Shown here: piece by piece, positions 53,691-64,000 of the stretch | Numbering within the stretch: the stretch's first letter is position 1 | Layout: each line of letters begins with the position of its first letter | Assembly: GCA_037962975.1 (NCBI GenBank) | Contig: CM075673.1 | Coordinates: forward strand, 147,208,667-147,272,666 | Source: Clitoria ternatea | Lineage: Eukaryota; Streptophyta; Magnoliopsida; Fabales; Fabaceae | Length of the DNA stretch: 64,000 nucleotides | Direction: 5' to 3' | Notes under the pieces: model-generated | Databases searched by the model: none | What the model saw: the letters and a program-made list of their open reading frames with translations, nothing else | Told to the model about the DNA's origin: nothing | Position numbers and translations under genes: made by a program

Positions 53691-54596
53691 TGATATTCAG
53701 ATCCTAGAGAGAGAACTCACAAATTTGTGTCTTCCCTGTGAACCCCCAATTCATCCTTGTCAAAATCAAAAACCGTGTTTTCAAGTTCCGGAATTCGACA
53801 TCCTCTGTTCCATACATTACTTTCGTCAGCCATCGGACCACCCGTTGATGCTCCATTCTGACCGGTGACCACATCGCCGGCTTAGTCTCACCTAGATTGG
53901 CCTTTTCCCGTCAATCCCGCTTTCATCGGAGCCTCTACGCACCGCCACTCTCTCAGGTGTGTTCTTCCACGTACAGCCGTCTTACACCACACGTGGAGGC
54001 GCGTTCAATTGCCATTTGGGCCCACTACCGACAAAACTCACCTCTGCCTCCTCTATTTAGATTTATGGTCCTTTTAAATTTTTGGGATCGTCTGGGTTGT
54101 TGATTGGCTGTTTTTCTCTCTCCTGTTACAATCTATAGCTTCTTTCATTTTAACTTCCACCATAAAAATTCACAAGACATAAGTATGGCTATACAACTTT
54201 CTCAAAGAAATCAATTTGGTACCAAACTTTACCAAAAGTATTAGTTGGCCACGTGGCTTTCCCAGAATTATGAGATTTGAGATATCAACCTGGCCCCACA
54301 GCTTTCCACAGAGATGAGCCTGAATATTCACCTTTTGCAAAGGAATCAGATTGGCCCTGGGGCTTTCCCAGAATCATCAGTTTCACTTTGTGGAATTCCC
54401 AGAGATATGAGCCTGGTTGCGGCATTCCTTGAGAGGAATCATCATGGTGTTGTGAATTTATTAGAAGTGTCGACTAGCCCCCACAACCGCCCAAAAAAGA
54501 TGTCCTACTCTTAATTTATATTGTTTGATTTATTTTATTCAAAGAGCTTATTTGTAACAAGCTTAAAGTTTTAGTATGCTTTGGCTTAAGGGAAAG

Positions 54597-54889
54597 TGTT
54601 AGAATATAGGAAATTATATTATCATATCTGATAATATCCTAGAATATCTTAAATTATTTTCTAGGGTTAGTTTCCTTATTTCTACAATATCTCGTAGGAT
54701 TAGTTATCATTTATTGTTATGATTTATTTCTCTACTTATATAAGATTATAATTGGTATAAATAGGGGATACTCTTCTAGGTTTTAGACACACATCAACAT
54801 ATTGTAATTTCCTTTAAATATCAATTATTTCTCTCATTATCTTTCATCTATTTCTCTCCCTCTATACCTAAAACCTCATAATCTCAACA
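54597..54889 (+). repeat. 3' LTR of short copia-type element
   Basis: TGTTAGAATATAGGAAATTA ... CATAATCTCAACA. Confidence 0.78.
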
Positions 54890-55446
54890 AACACTAATAC
54901 TATTAAACTAGATGTCACTACATTCATTCTATCAAAATCCTATTATTACCAAACATGCATTTGAACTTACCTGAGAAAATAACATACCTATCATATTATT
55001 CTTCGGAATACAATGACACCTAGAAACAAATACCCCCCAAGTCACTCCCTGTTACGGTTGCACTAATTGATTAACACCTACCAGAAGATAATGCACTCGT
55101 CACTCATGCTATGCTCAGGTTGTGAAACATATTTCAAAAGCTTATGCTGTTTGGTGAAAGCCCATGAATGGTTTTATCATGTCTCTTAATATGCCACCTC
55201 ATGCAAAAATCCATTAGTAGACCATGTACTGACCCATTTTGACCATGTGCTTAAATTCAACTCTCATTCAGAAAAATAGGAGCAGCAAACAACTACTAGA
55301 TCAATGGATTTCTAAATCTAATACATTGAGCTTGACATAACCCAACATTCTCAAAAGCTTAAGATTAGAAGTCATCAACGGTTTTTGACATCTCTTAAAA
55401 GAAAGTAGCCTTCATAGTTTCTTCCACAGATCTTGAGGTACCAATG
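54890..55446. other. Unassigned host sequence, left flank of gypsy I
   Basis: No gene recognised. Ends with target duplication CAATG (55442-55446); joins 60728 onward if gypsy I is removed. Confidence 0.45.
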
Positions 55447-55818
55447 TGTTAGGACTTCTGAGACGTTGAAGAGCGAAAGGGAATTATTCGTCCCTAATTT
55501 TATTGAATTTTCAGAAAAGGAATTACACAAAGGAGACTACTCCTTTCACACTGGAATCTGTCCAGTTTGCTATTAACCAAAAAAAACATCCCCTCTCTCC
55601 TAACAGGGGTCCTATTTAAAGAAGGTTGGTGTAACCAACTTCTGTTACAAAACTTCTGTTACAGTTTTAACAAACTATCCCTAGTGCCTAAAACAGAAAA
55701 CTAACTTTAACAGAAATCCTAACTAATAGGCCGAAGGGTAAAAAGGTTTTAATTCTTAATTTTCCCCTTTTTCCTATAATACACTTTCAGAGTTCTATTT
55801 GGTTCCTGAGTTCTAACA
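55447..55818 (-). repeat. Gypsy I 3' LTR
   Basis: TGTTAGGACTTCTGAGACG ... TTCCTGAGTTCTAACA. The pol frame ends inside it at 55749. Confidence 0.96.
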
Positions 55819-58680
55819 ATACCTTCCCCCTCTAAAACAACCTTGTCCTCAAGGTTGAAGTCTGGGAATTGAATCTGGATATTTGCTGAGTCTTCCCAAG
55901 TCGCTTCTTCTGGTTGTTGTCCTTGCCATTGAATAAGGGTTTGTGGTACTGCAGTCCCATTTTGTGTTATCACCCTGCGGTCCAGGACATGGATAGGTTG
56001 GTAGTGCTCTTGTGACACCTGCAATTCTGCTGGTATATTTGCTTCTACCTTGTGGTTGCCCACTGCCTTCTTAAGTTGAGAAATGTGGAATACTGGATGT
56101 ATGCGTGCTTCTGTTGGTAACTGTAATTTGTATGCCACAGCTCCAATCTTTTTGAGGATTTGGTAAGGACCATAGTACCTAGCTGATAGCTTGGGGTGCA
56201 GCTTAGTTGGCATGGAGGTTTGCCTATGTGGTCTGATCTTCAAATATACATAATCTCCTGGTTGGAACTCCATAAATTTCCTATGTGCATTTGCATAGTG
56301 AGTCATCTGATCTTGAGCACGCTTTAAGTGAAACCTGAGTTGTATTATAGCCTCATCTCTATTTTTGAGATCCTGTGCCACAGCTTCTACAAGTGTTTCT
56401 CCTAGAATAAATCGTGTCAAAGATGGTGGAGGTCTCCCATAAACTATTTCAAAAGGTGTAGATTGAGCCGATGCTTGAAAACTAGTATTATACCAATATT
56501 CTGCCCAGGGGATAAATTCAGCCCAAACTTTAGGTTGCTCGGAACTAAAACATCGGAGATAAGTCTCAAGCGTTCGATTTAGAACTTCCGTTTGTCCGTC
56601 GGTTTCCGGGTGGTATGCTGTAGACATTTTTAGTTGAGTACCCTGCAGTCTGAACAATTCTTGCCAAAAATGACTTATGAAGGTAGGGTCCCGATCACTA
56701 ACAATTGAGATAGGGATCCCATGTAGCCGTATGATCTCTTTCACAAAAAGTTCAGCAATAGATTTGGCAGAGTAGGGATGTTTTATCAGCACAAAGTGTC
56801 CATACTTGCTTAATCTATCAACCACTACCATGATAGCATCAAATCCTTTAGAACGTGGTAAACCCACAATGAAATCCATGCTAATTTCCTCCCAAATAGC
56901 ATTAGGAATGGGCAAAGGCTGCAGTAGACCTGCTGGGGAAGATGTTTGATACTTGCTCCGCTGACAAACGTGACAAGCTGCAACATATTGGGTCACTGTA
57001 TTTTTCATGCCAATCCAATAAAGAGATTGAGCCATTCGCCGATAAGTTCTATAGATTCCGGAGTGTCCTCCCGTAGGTGAAGTGTGGAACTCATGTAATA
57101 ATTTGGGAATCCATGAAGATGTGGCAGATAATACTAACCTTCCTTTATAGTGTAGCCTGTCATGTTCCAAGGTGTAGTGCTGATGTGAGTTGGGGTCCTG
57201 CTGCAGAGCAGTTCTAATTTTTTTTAAATCGCCGTCGTTGTGGACCTCCTCATCGATGGATGTTATATCTTGCCAGAAGGGTCTAGAAATTCCCTGCAAT
57301 TCCTTGTCTTCCTCAATTCTAGATAAGGCATCCGCTACTTTGTTTGAAGCCCTGACTTTGTAAACAATTTCAAATTCATACCCAAGAAGTTTAGCTAACC
57401 AGTTTTGTTGGTTTTGGGTGGTGATTCGTTGTTCTAATAGATACCGCAGGCTCTTTTGATCGGTAAAAACAGTGAATTTCTTTCCCAAGAGATATGGTCG
57501 CCAATGTTGGATGGCTAAAACCAGGGCCATTAACTCTTTCTCGTAGACTGATTTTGTGAGGCTGGAATCAGCAAGGCCCTTGCTGAAAAACGCAATGGGC
57601 TTCTTATCTTGTGTTAGTACTGCCCCAATTCCCTTTCCAGAGGCATCACATTCTATTTCAAACTGTTTTGAAAAATCTGGCATTGCTAGAACCGGGGCGG
57701 ACGTGACAGCCTTCTGTAATTGTTTAAATGCTGTCGTGCTAGTCTCAGTCCAGGCAAAGTTCTCCTTCTTTAACAGATCGGTTAATGGACGAGCAATCTT
57801 ACCATAGTTACAAATGAAGCGTCGATAATAGCCCGTAAGGCCTAAGAAGCCTCCAAGAGCTTTGACATTTTTTGGACGCGGCCATTGTAATATAGCTTCA
57901 ATCTTTTTAGGGTCCATGGATACCCCGTTTTTAGTAATAATGTGTCCCAGGTATGCCACCTCTGTTTGTCCAAAGCTACATTTTTTTTGATTAGCAAACA
58001 AACTCTGTTCCTGTAACTTAGTCAAAACAGCCCTCAAGTGCAGTAAATGTGATTCCCAAGTGCTACTATAAATCAAAATATCGTCAAAAAATACTAAAAC
58101 AAACCTGCGAAGGAATGGTTTTAGTGTGGAGTTCATGACACATTGGAAAGTTGCTGGGGCATTTGTTAAGCCAAAAGGCATGACCAATGATTCATAGTGC
58201 CCTTGGTGGGTGCGGAAAGCTGTCTTGGGAATGTCAGGTTCAAACATTCTGATTTGGTGATATCCCGCATGCAAATCGATCTTAGAAAAATAGGTGGCTC
58301 CCTTGAGTTCGTCCAGCAGTTCTTCAATCATCGGAATAGGGAATTTGTCTGGGATTGTGGCTTTGTTCAGTGCGCGATAATCCACACAAAATCTCCAACT
58401 CCCATCTTTCTTTTTTTACTAAAATGACAGGACTGGAATATAGGCTGTGGCTGGGCCTGATCAGTCCAGCAGTCAACATTTCATTCACTTGTTTCTCTAT
58501 TTCATTTTTTTGTAGGTACGGGTATCTGTATGGCCGTACATTGATAGGATCCAGCCCCGCTTTGATGGGGATCCTATGGTCAGTGTCCCGGTGTGGAGGT
58601 AGTGCCTGAGGTTTAGAAAAAACTTGAGTGAATTCTGTCATTACTTGCTGCAATTGTGCTTCCTGTTCAGTGGTAAGTTG
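55749..58680 (-). pseudogene. Gypsy I reverse transcriptase, RNase H, integrase and chromodomain
   Basis: 58324-58653 carries the pre-RT segment (YRYPYLQKNEIEKQVNEML, LYSSPVILVKK) and shifts frame at an A/T run near 58410. 55749-58385 is open for 878 codons: MDYRALNKATIPDKFPIP, FFDDILIYS (RT catalytic), RNase H FEIECDASGKGIGAVL and FTDQKSLRYLL, integrase zinc finger (HTSPTGGHSG, CHVCQRSKYQ), DDE residues in MDFIVGLP, SDRDPTFISHFW and HPETDGQTEVLNRTLE, then VFHISQLKK and a chromodomain-like LIQWQGQQPEEATWED. The frame runs through the polypurine tract into the 3' LTR. Confidence 0.93.
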
Positions 58681-59157
58681 CTAGGGTCTGTCACAATTTT
58701 TTTCCCCTATCCAAAGCATGGCCATTGATTCCACTGCTTGTTGGTCCAATTTCCTTAAAGCTCTGGCAGTGATCAACTCTTTGGATAGGCTAGGGTCACC
58801 CTGAATGGTGACAAGTCGTCCTTGGTGCACAAAATTCATCTTAAGGTTCCTCCAATTTATGTTAACCTCCCCTAGAGTCATCAACCAAGCCATCCCTAAA
58901 ATGATGTCAACTCCCCCGAGGTCAAAGAGAAAAAATTCTCCTGTCATGGAGTAATCATCCATTCTGATTTGCACATTGTTGCAGCTACCGTGAATTTGCT
59001 TGCGGTTCCCGTCCCCTAACCTCACAAAGGATGGTTTTGTTTGATCAATCTGGAGGCCTAATCCTTCAGCAAGTTTCCGCGATATGAAGTTATGGCTGGC
59101 ACCACTATCAATTAACAACAGAATGTTGCGATCCTGCAGTTTGCCTTTAAGTCTCAT
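58681..59157 (-). CDS. Gypsy I aspartic protease segment
   Basis: 158 codons: LLIDSGASHNFISRKLAEGL has the DSGA active site of gypsy proteases, and VDIILGMAWL the second conserved strand. It overlaps the end of the gag frame by about 11 bp (a -1 type arrangement) and ends in TAG, after which the same frame continues QLTTEQEAQL toward reverse transcriptase, so the stop is probably a mutation. Confidence 0.85.
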   Translation of the reverse strand: MRLKGKLQDRNILLLIDSGASHNFISRKLAEGLGLQIDQTKPSFVRLGDGNRKQIHGSCNNVQIRMDDYSMTGEFFLFDLGGVDIILGMAWLMTLGEVNINWRNLKMNFVHQGRLVTIQGDPSLSKELITARALRKLDQQAVESMAMLWIGEKNCDRP

Positions 59158-60349
59158 GGTTGGTTAATCCCCCAGCTGAGCAGATGGACAGGTCCAACCA
59201 ATTGGAGTCTGTGTTAACAATGTCCTCTTCTTCTTCACTTGGATTATCTGAGTCAACATGCTCTTCATCAGCCAAGATAATGACCCGTAAATTTTTTTCC
59301 GAACAGCGGTGTCCCGGGGTAAATGCTAGTCCGCAGTGAAAACATTTGTTCTCTTCCCTGCGTCTGATATATTCATGGTAGGGAAGGCTCCTAGTTCCAC
59401 GGTTTCTGGTTAGAATGAAACTATTTCCTCCTTGTCTTGGTCCTGTTGGAACAGAATTGGGGCGATTTCCTCTCTGGAAACTGCGGTTGTTGCCATTGTT
59501 TGTTGCAGTGTTGTTACCTGTAGTTTCAATCCGTGAGACTATCCCATTGTTCCCTTGATTCTTGAACCCGGAATTGTAATTTCTGCCCTGTGAATAGCCA
59601 TAGTTGTGAACCTCTTTCATGGCTTCTTCTATGTCGCATGCTATTTCCATTGCGCGAATTAATTCTTTCGGATCATGTGGGCGCACTTGACCCCTGATTT
59701 CAGTACGTAGACCAGCCAAGAAATACCCCAAGACCTGTTCTTCAGAATTGGGTTTGGCTTGGGCAACCAATAACTCGAATTGTTGTACGTAATTTTCAAC
59801 ACTGCCTGTTTGTCTCAAGGCTGCCAGTCTTTCAAACACAGTGCCTCGCCCATTCTCACCATATCTCTTCATTAAGGCTCCTGAAAATTCTGCCCAAGAT
59901 GGGTTCTTGGCTTTTTCACGCCAATATTGGAACCAATGACATGCATTACCTTCCATGCTGATGAAAGCGACACGCAGCCGCTCTGATGGTTTGACATTGT
60001 GCACTTCAAAGAATTTCTCTGCTCAGGCCAGCCACCCAAGGGGATCGGTACCTTCAAAAGAAGGAAGAACCACTTTCTTGGACCAAGAACGCGTTGGAAG
60101 ATCCTCTTCTTCTCCCTCAGTGTCGCTAGAATCTTTGGTGGTACTCCCATCATCGTTGTTGGGTTCTTTTTTTGTGAGACATTCCATGATTAAGCCGCGG
60201 ATTTGGTTCAGATCAGGCATGTTTGCTTTGATATAAGCAATATCTTTTTGCATTTCTGCCAGTTGGATTCCGTGGTTGCTGGTCGTTTTCTCCACTGTCA
60301 GTAAGCGTTGCTCCATTGCAGAAAGGGGGAGAGCGGCAGGTCGGACCAA
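59147..60349 (-). pseudogene. Gypsy I gag, one in-frame stop
   Basis: Begins near the 5' LTR (MEQRLLTVEKTTSNHG context); acidic, coiled-coil-like N-terminus. TGA at about 60020 (GWLA*AEKFF), probably from CGA. Then the retrotransposon gag core (FISMEGNACHWFQYWREK, RQTGSVENYVQQFELLV, YFLAGLRTEIRGQV), a Gly/Asn-rich linker and zinc knuckle CFHCGLAFTPGHRC near 59340. Everything but the stop looks functional. 59147-59157 overlaps the protease frame. Confidence 0.9.
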
Positions 60350-60350
60350 T

Positions 60351-60722
60351 TGTTAGGACTTCTGAGACGTTGAAGAGCGAAAGGGAATTATTCGTCCCTG
60401 ATTTTATTGAATTTTCAGAAAAGGAATTACACAAAGGAGACTACTCCTTTCACACTGGAATCTGTCCAGTTTGCTATTAACCAAAAAAAGCATCCCCTCT
60501 CTCCTAACAGGGGTCCTATTTAAAGAAGGTTGGTGTAACCAACTTCTGTTACAAAACTTCTGTTACAGTTTTAACAAACTATCCCTAGTGCCTAAAACAG
60601 AAAACTAACTCTAACAGAAATCCTAACTAATAGGCCGAAGGGTAAAAAGGTTTTAATTCTTAATTTTCCCCTTTTTCCTATAATACACTTTCAGAGTTCT
60701 ATTTGGTTCCTGAGTTCTAACA
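60351..60722 (-). repeat. Gypsy I 5' LTR
   Basis: Same length as the other LTR; three substitutions by direct comparison (near 60390, 60488 and 60611). Confidence 0.96.
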
Positions 60723-61242
60723 CAATGTGTTCTGAATTCTGAAACAACCTCGTATTTGCACCCTTCCTTTGGAATATTTTAGCATTCTATTGATCTACAG
60801 ATGTGAGGAGGAGCTTCTCTCACACAGGCAGAAAAGAAATAACAAAACACTTGGTCTTGCCTCACTGGAGTAGAATTACTCCAGTCGGTTAGTTAGTTCT
60901 GCTGTAACGAACTAACTGTAGCTGTTAGGACAGCTGGCACATTAACTCAACTCTAGTTAATCTTACTCTCGCTTCTCATGTACTCTTTCTATCATATAAA
61001 TAGAATACCCAATGTAATTCATAATCAGTTAATGAAAGAAACAGTTTCAGATTAGATTCAATTCTCTCAGATTCTCTCTCTCAAATTATCTATCTCTATT
61101 ACACCTATATGCATCAACTTTTTCCACAAAAAAAAAAAAAATCATCAAGTACGAAAGTAAGTAAAATAGGATTAATCTTCTAAGGCTACAAAGAAACTAC
61201 AGAAATAAAAGAGGGGGAAACTGGCTCATTTGGGCAACCCAG
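60723..61242. other. Unassigned, LTR-like sequence
   Basis: After the CAATG duplication. 60890-61112 contains an inverted GTTAGTTAGTTC/GAACTAAC pair, a TATA-like CATATAAATAGAA and a CT-rich end CTATATGCATCA, suggestive of an LTR, but no partner is present. A13 follows at 61129. No PNP1 exon found. Confidence 0.35.
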
Positions 61243-61322
61243 TTGTAATAAATACATGATCATAATACAATCATATACAATCAATTCTAATTACATATTT
61301 CTATATTTACAATATTCTAACA
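61243..61322 (-). repeat. Copia F truncated 3' LTR
   Basis: The last 80 bp of an LTR like that of copia A (TGTAATAAATACATGATCAT ... ATATTCTAACA), cut at its outer end. Confidence 0.82.
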
Positions 61323-61339
61323 CTCCCCCTCAAGCAGCA

Positions 61340-62285
61340 GCATATAAATCATATGCACCTAGTTTGTCACATATGTATTTAATACGAGGACCCCTAAGAG
61401 ACTTCGTGAGAACATCTGCCAATTGATCATTGGAATTTACAAATTTCGTAACAATGTCCCCTGATACAATCTTCTTTTTTATGAAGTTGTAGTCTACTTC
61501 AAGTGTTTGGTCCTTTCATGAAACACCAATTTAGAAGAAATGTGCAATGCTGCTTGATTGTCACAAATGAGTGTCATAGATGTAGTTTCCCCAAATTTTA
61601 GCTCTTCAAGCAAGTGTTTGAGGAATATGAGCTCACATGTAGCCAAAGCCATGGGTCGGTACTCTGCTTCTGCACTTGACCGAGCTACAACACTTTTCTT
61701 TTTACTCTTCCAAGAAACCAGGTTATCCCCAAGGAAGACAACATACCCCGTTGTAGACCTCATATCAATAGGAGATCCTGCCCAGTCAGCATCTGAGTAT
61801 CCAATTATTCGAGTATGACCCTTCTCTTCATACAAGAGCCCTTTACCCGGTGCCACTTTGATATATTTTACTACATCCCAGTAACCTTCACAAGGGGAGT
61901 TGAGAAATTGACTTACTACACTGACAGCAAAGGAAATGTCAGGACGTATGATAGTAAGGTAATTTAGCTTTCCAACTAGTCTTCTATATCTCTGGATCTG
62001 AGAGAGGCTCCCCAGTTCCGGCATAAGCTTAATGTTGAGATCCATGGGAGTATCTACCGGTTTGGTCCCCATCAAGCCAGACTCCTCCAAAATATACATC
62101 GCGTACTTTCTTTGAGAAATCACAACACCTAATCTAGATTGTGCCACCTCTATTCCTAAGAAGTCACAAAGCCTTCCAAGATCCTTTGTCTGGAAGTGAT
62201 GATGCAAGTGTTGTTTTAAAAGAACAATGTCAGTATGATCACTACTGTGATGACAATGTCATGAACATACACAACCAAGTAAATA
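61340..62285 (-). pseudogene. Copia F RNase H and reverse transcriptase end
   Basis: 61494-62207 is a single 237-codon frame: KDLGRLCDFLGIEVAQSRLG, YRRLVGKLNYLTIIRPDISF, YSDADWAGSPIDMRSTTGYV, SSAEAEYRPMAL and CDNQAALHIS, then a shift. Upstream the catalytic YVDD reads YVHD (about 62260). Cut at 62285 at the WCIYLVVY-type position. Confidence 0.86.
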
Positions 62286-62890
62286 CACCAAATCATAGAA
62301 CCAAAGATATGTAGAAGTAGAAATATGTCACAAAATCAAGCCCTTTTTCTTCTACAAAAGCTCCTCAGTTTACTGATGCCAAAACAAAGTAAAATAGAGG
62401 AAGAAAACCAGTAACGAGAAATGAGTAAAGAAAGGAAGAGATGTTGAGATGAGATGCAAATAGCCACGGATTAAGTTTTGAAGGTGATCATGGGTGGAGG
62501 TGAGGGAAAGAGAGAAAGACAAAACAAGATGATAAGCCAAAATGGGGAGTCATGCGTCATAAGAAGGTGGGTATGGTCACCGGAGTCTGAAACGAAGGTA
62601 GGGGTGGTTGCCAGAGTCTGAAATGATGGTGGGGGTGGTCGCCAGAGTTTGAGAGTAAGGTGGGGATGGTCACGAAGTCTGAAACCAAGGTGGGGATGGT
62701 CACGAAGTCTGAAACCAAGGTGGGGTAGTCATCGAAGGAGTGGGTTGCCGAGAAAAAGAAAAAGGAGAAGAGAGAGAATGAGTTGTGGGAGGGCGCGACA
62801 CACCTATCGCAGGGCGCAACACACCAATCGCGGGGAGGGGCCGCACCGCATTGACGCGGTGCAATCGCGGTCGCTACGGCCGCAATTGAC
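62286..62890. other. Foreign insert within copia F
   Basis: Purine-rich sequence unrelated to copia, including a 31-bp tandem repeat (62574-62726) and a GC-rich end with GACGCGGTGCAATCGCGGTC and GCTACGGCCGCAATTG, words I associate with legume Mutator-like termini. It replaces about 250 bp of reverse transcriptase. No reading frame is convincing. Confidence 0.5.
62574..62726 (+). repeat. Five-copy 31-bp tandem repeat
   Basis: Units of TGGTCRCSRGAGTCTGAAA followed by CVAAGGTRGGGG; the last two are identical over 30 bp, earlier ones diverged. Confidence 0.9.
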
Positions 62891-63466
62891 TACTATGGAG
62901 AGAAATAGGCGTACAGAGGCCATCTTAGCCATCGGGGAGAAAGTATCACCATAATCAAGGCCAAAAATCAAAGTATAGTCTTTGGCTGCCAAGCGAACTT
63001 TCAAGCGATCAACAAAACCATCTGGACCAATTTTAACAACGTAGACCCACCTACATCCGACTACTATCTTACCGGAAGGAAGAGGAACAAGATCCTAAGT
63101 TCCACTGCTTTGAAGTGCACTCATTTCCTCAATCATGGCTTGTCGCCATCTAGCATGAGACAAAGCTTCACTTGCATTTTTAGGAATGGCAACAAAAGAC
63201 AAAGAAGACACACCAATATAATGGGAAGGTGACAGACGATGATAAGACAAAGCAACATAATAAGGAGAAAGATTACGAGTGGAACCAATACCTTTACGGA
63301 TAACAATAGAAAAACTACGATCGGAGGACCGAGCCGGAAGAGATGGAGTTGTTGGCTCCAGATAGGACTTCATCAGGTGGAATCTCCAAGTAGGACGGGG
63401 CCGACGTTGATATACCTGAAGAGGACAAGGTGGATCGGTCGGGATATTGGTGATCACAAGAGACTG
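62891..63466 (-). pseudogene. Copia F integrase tail and reverse transcriptase N-terminus
   Basis: ITNIPTDPPCPLQVYQRRPR, ARWRQAMIEEMSALQSSGT, a stop, then RLAAKDYTLIFGLDYGDTFS and PMAKMASVRLFLSI. Breaks off at about 62893. Same family as copia E. Confidence 0.85.
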
Positions 63467-64000
63467 ATATACTCTGTTTTCATTCAGGATCGGAGTTCGG
63501 GGCAGATGATTGCCACCGGATGTGAGTCACATGGGCTTTATCAACTTCACCCTTCTGCACATATGGGGTCGGCGGTTGATTCCAGTCTCCTCCATGTTCG
63601 ATTGGGTCATCCAAGTCTTCACAAATTGTAAATAATGGTGTCCACACTTCCCAAGTTGTCTACATTATCTTGTGAGTCGTGTTAATTAGATAAACATAGT
63701 CGTACTTCTTTTAATAATCGAGTCTCAAGTTGTGCTAAGTCTCCATTTAGCTTAGTCCATTCTGATATTTGGGGTCCATGTCGTACCGTGTCTAATTTAG
63801 AATATCAATATTTTGTTACCTTTATTGATGATTACTTGGTTATTTTTAATGATGAATCGTTCTGAGTTGTTTTTAATTTTTCAAAATTTTTGCAATGAAA
63901 TTAAAACCCAGTTTGGTGTTCCTATACGTACCTTGCGTAGTGATAATGCCCGTGAGTATTTATCTAATTCATTTCAATCATTTATGGCTTCTCATGGGAT
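63467..64000 (+). pseudogene. Copia F protease end, pre-integrase and integrase (opposite strand)
   Basis: SVFIQDRSSGQMIATGCESH, HVRLGHPSLHKL then a stop, CESC with stop, VHSDIWGPC, a shift, then SDNAREYLSNSF at the edge. Nearly the same sequence as 39405-39935 of copia E. Its orientation is opposite to the rest of F. Confidence 0.86.

Larger units (their letters stand above)
53397..54889 (+). mobile_element. Short non-autonomous copia-type LTR element
   Basis: LTRs about 53397-53690 and 54597-54889, both running to CTCAACA with TTAGTTTCCTTATTTCTACA in the middle. A degenerate primer-binding site TGATATTCAGATCCTAGAG follows the first LTR; AAGGGAAAG precedes the second. The 906-bp interior has no gag or pol, only short GC-rich sequence and repeated AGAGATGAGCCTG words. 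The LTR resembles that of fragment J. No clear target duplication. Confidence 0.75.
55447..60722 (-). mobile_element. Ty3/gypsy chromovirus-type element I, young and nearly intact
   Basis: 5276 bp, two 372-bp LTRs (55447-55818, 60351-60722) differing at only three positions, target duplication CAATG (55442-55446 and 60723-60727). On the minus strand a polypurine tract AGAGGGGGAAGGTAT precedes the 3' LTR; the 5' LTR is followed by ATTGGTCCGACCTGCC, which is not the initiator-Met type primer site. One gag-pol order: gag with zinc knuckle, protease, reverse transcriptase, RNase H, integrase, C-terminal chromodomain-like region. Short LTRs and total length suggest the Reina clade. Only two in-frame stops and one frameshift were found. 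Confidence 0.95.
61243..64000. mobile_element. Ty1/copia element F, rearranged
   Basis: Related to copia A and E. 61243-61322 is a truncated 3' LTR (minus orientation), followed by TTGAGGGGGAG complement, RNase H and part of reverse transcriptase to about 62285. Foreign DNA lies at 62286-62890, then reverse transcriptase N-terminus and integrase tail (62890-63466) still on the minus strand. From about 63470 to the window edge the protease-integrase part is on the plus strand. The 5' LTR is not seen. Confidence 0.8.

Overview
The window is nuclear DNA from a flowering plant, most likely a papilionoid legume (inferred from the repeat families; species not determined). It is AT-rich, has spliced genes with GT-AG introns, and is dominated by plant transposable elements. 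I see no rRNA, tRNA, CRISPR array or prokaryotic gene.

The one host gene I can identify is on the minus strand: the 3' two thirds of a chloroplast-type polyribonucleotide nucleotidyltransferase (PNPase; PNP1/RIF10 type). Fourteen exons between 52380 and 10908 were placed by translation. All have GT/AG borders, and the phases of neighbouring exons agree. They encode about 511 residues: the end of the linker after the first RNase PH core, the second RNase PH core, the KH domain, the S1 domain and a Lys/Ser-rich tail ending at a TAA. Exons for the N-terminal part (transit peptide, first RNase PH core) were not found and probably lie beyond 64000. The coding part is about 1.5 kb spread over 41.5 kb, because seven introns of 2.2 to 7.4 kb carry transposons while the others are 77 to 210 bp.

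Layout. 1-1363: a possible promoter and first exon of an unknown minus-strand gene, then old gypsy-like sequence. 1364-4356: a non-autonomous CACTA transposon with 3-bp target duplication. 4357-9840: decayed gypsy and copia remnants. 9850-11243: PNP1 3' end with a SINE and a MITE. 11244-52308: PNP1 introns holding copia elements A (14586-19049), B (19646-21535), C (25945-29896), D (32703-37357), E (38654-42236) and G (43956-48619, with H nested at 47433-48278), copia fragment J (about 30950-32130), a hAT transposase pseudogene (22690-24500), Stowaway-type MITEs, a gypsy LTR remnant, a solo LTR and many copies of one TRIM-like family. 52381-61242: a short non-autonomous copia derivative and a young 5.3-kb chromodomain gypsy element I (55447-60722). 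61243-64000: a rearranged copia element F that switches strand near 63470.

The elements do not form a pathway. They are independent insertions, several nested: D in a TRIM, G in a Stowaway MITE, H in G, a TRIM in a gypsy LTR in G, a solo LTR in a TRIM. Every copia copy is broken by deletion of gag or integrase, frameshifts or active-site substitutions. Only element I is nearly intact; its two 372-bp LTRs differ at three positions. No undescribed functional system was found. The most informative features are the transposon-loaded but apparently intact PNP1 gene, and several rearrangement junctions: templated repair, internal inversions and tandem expansions inside TRIMs.
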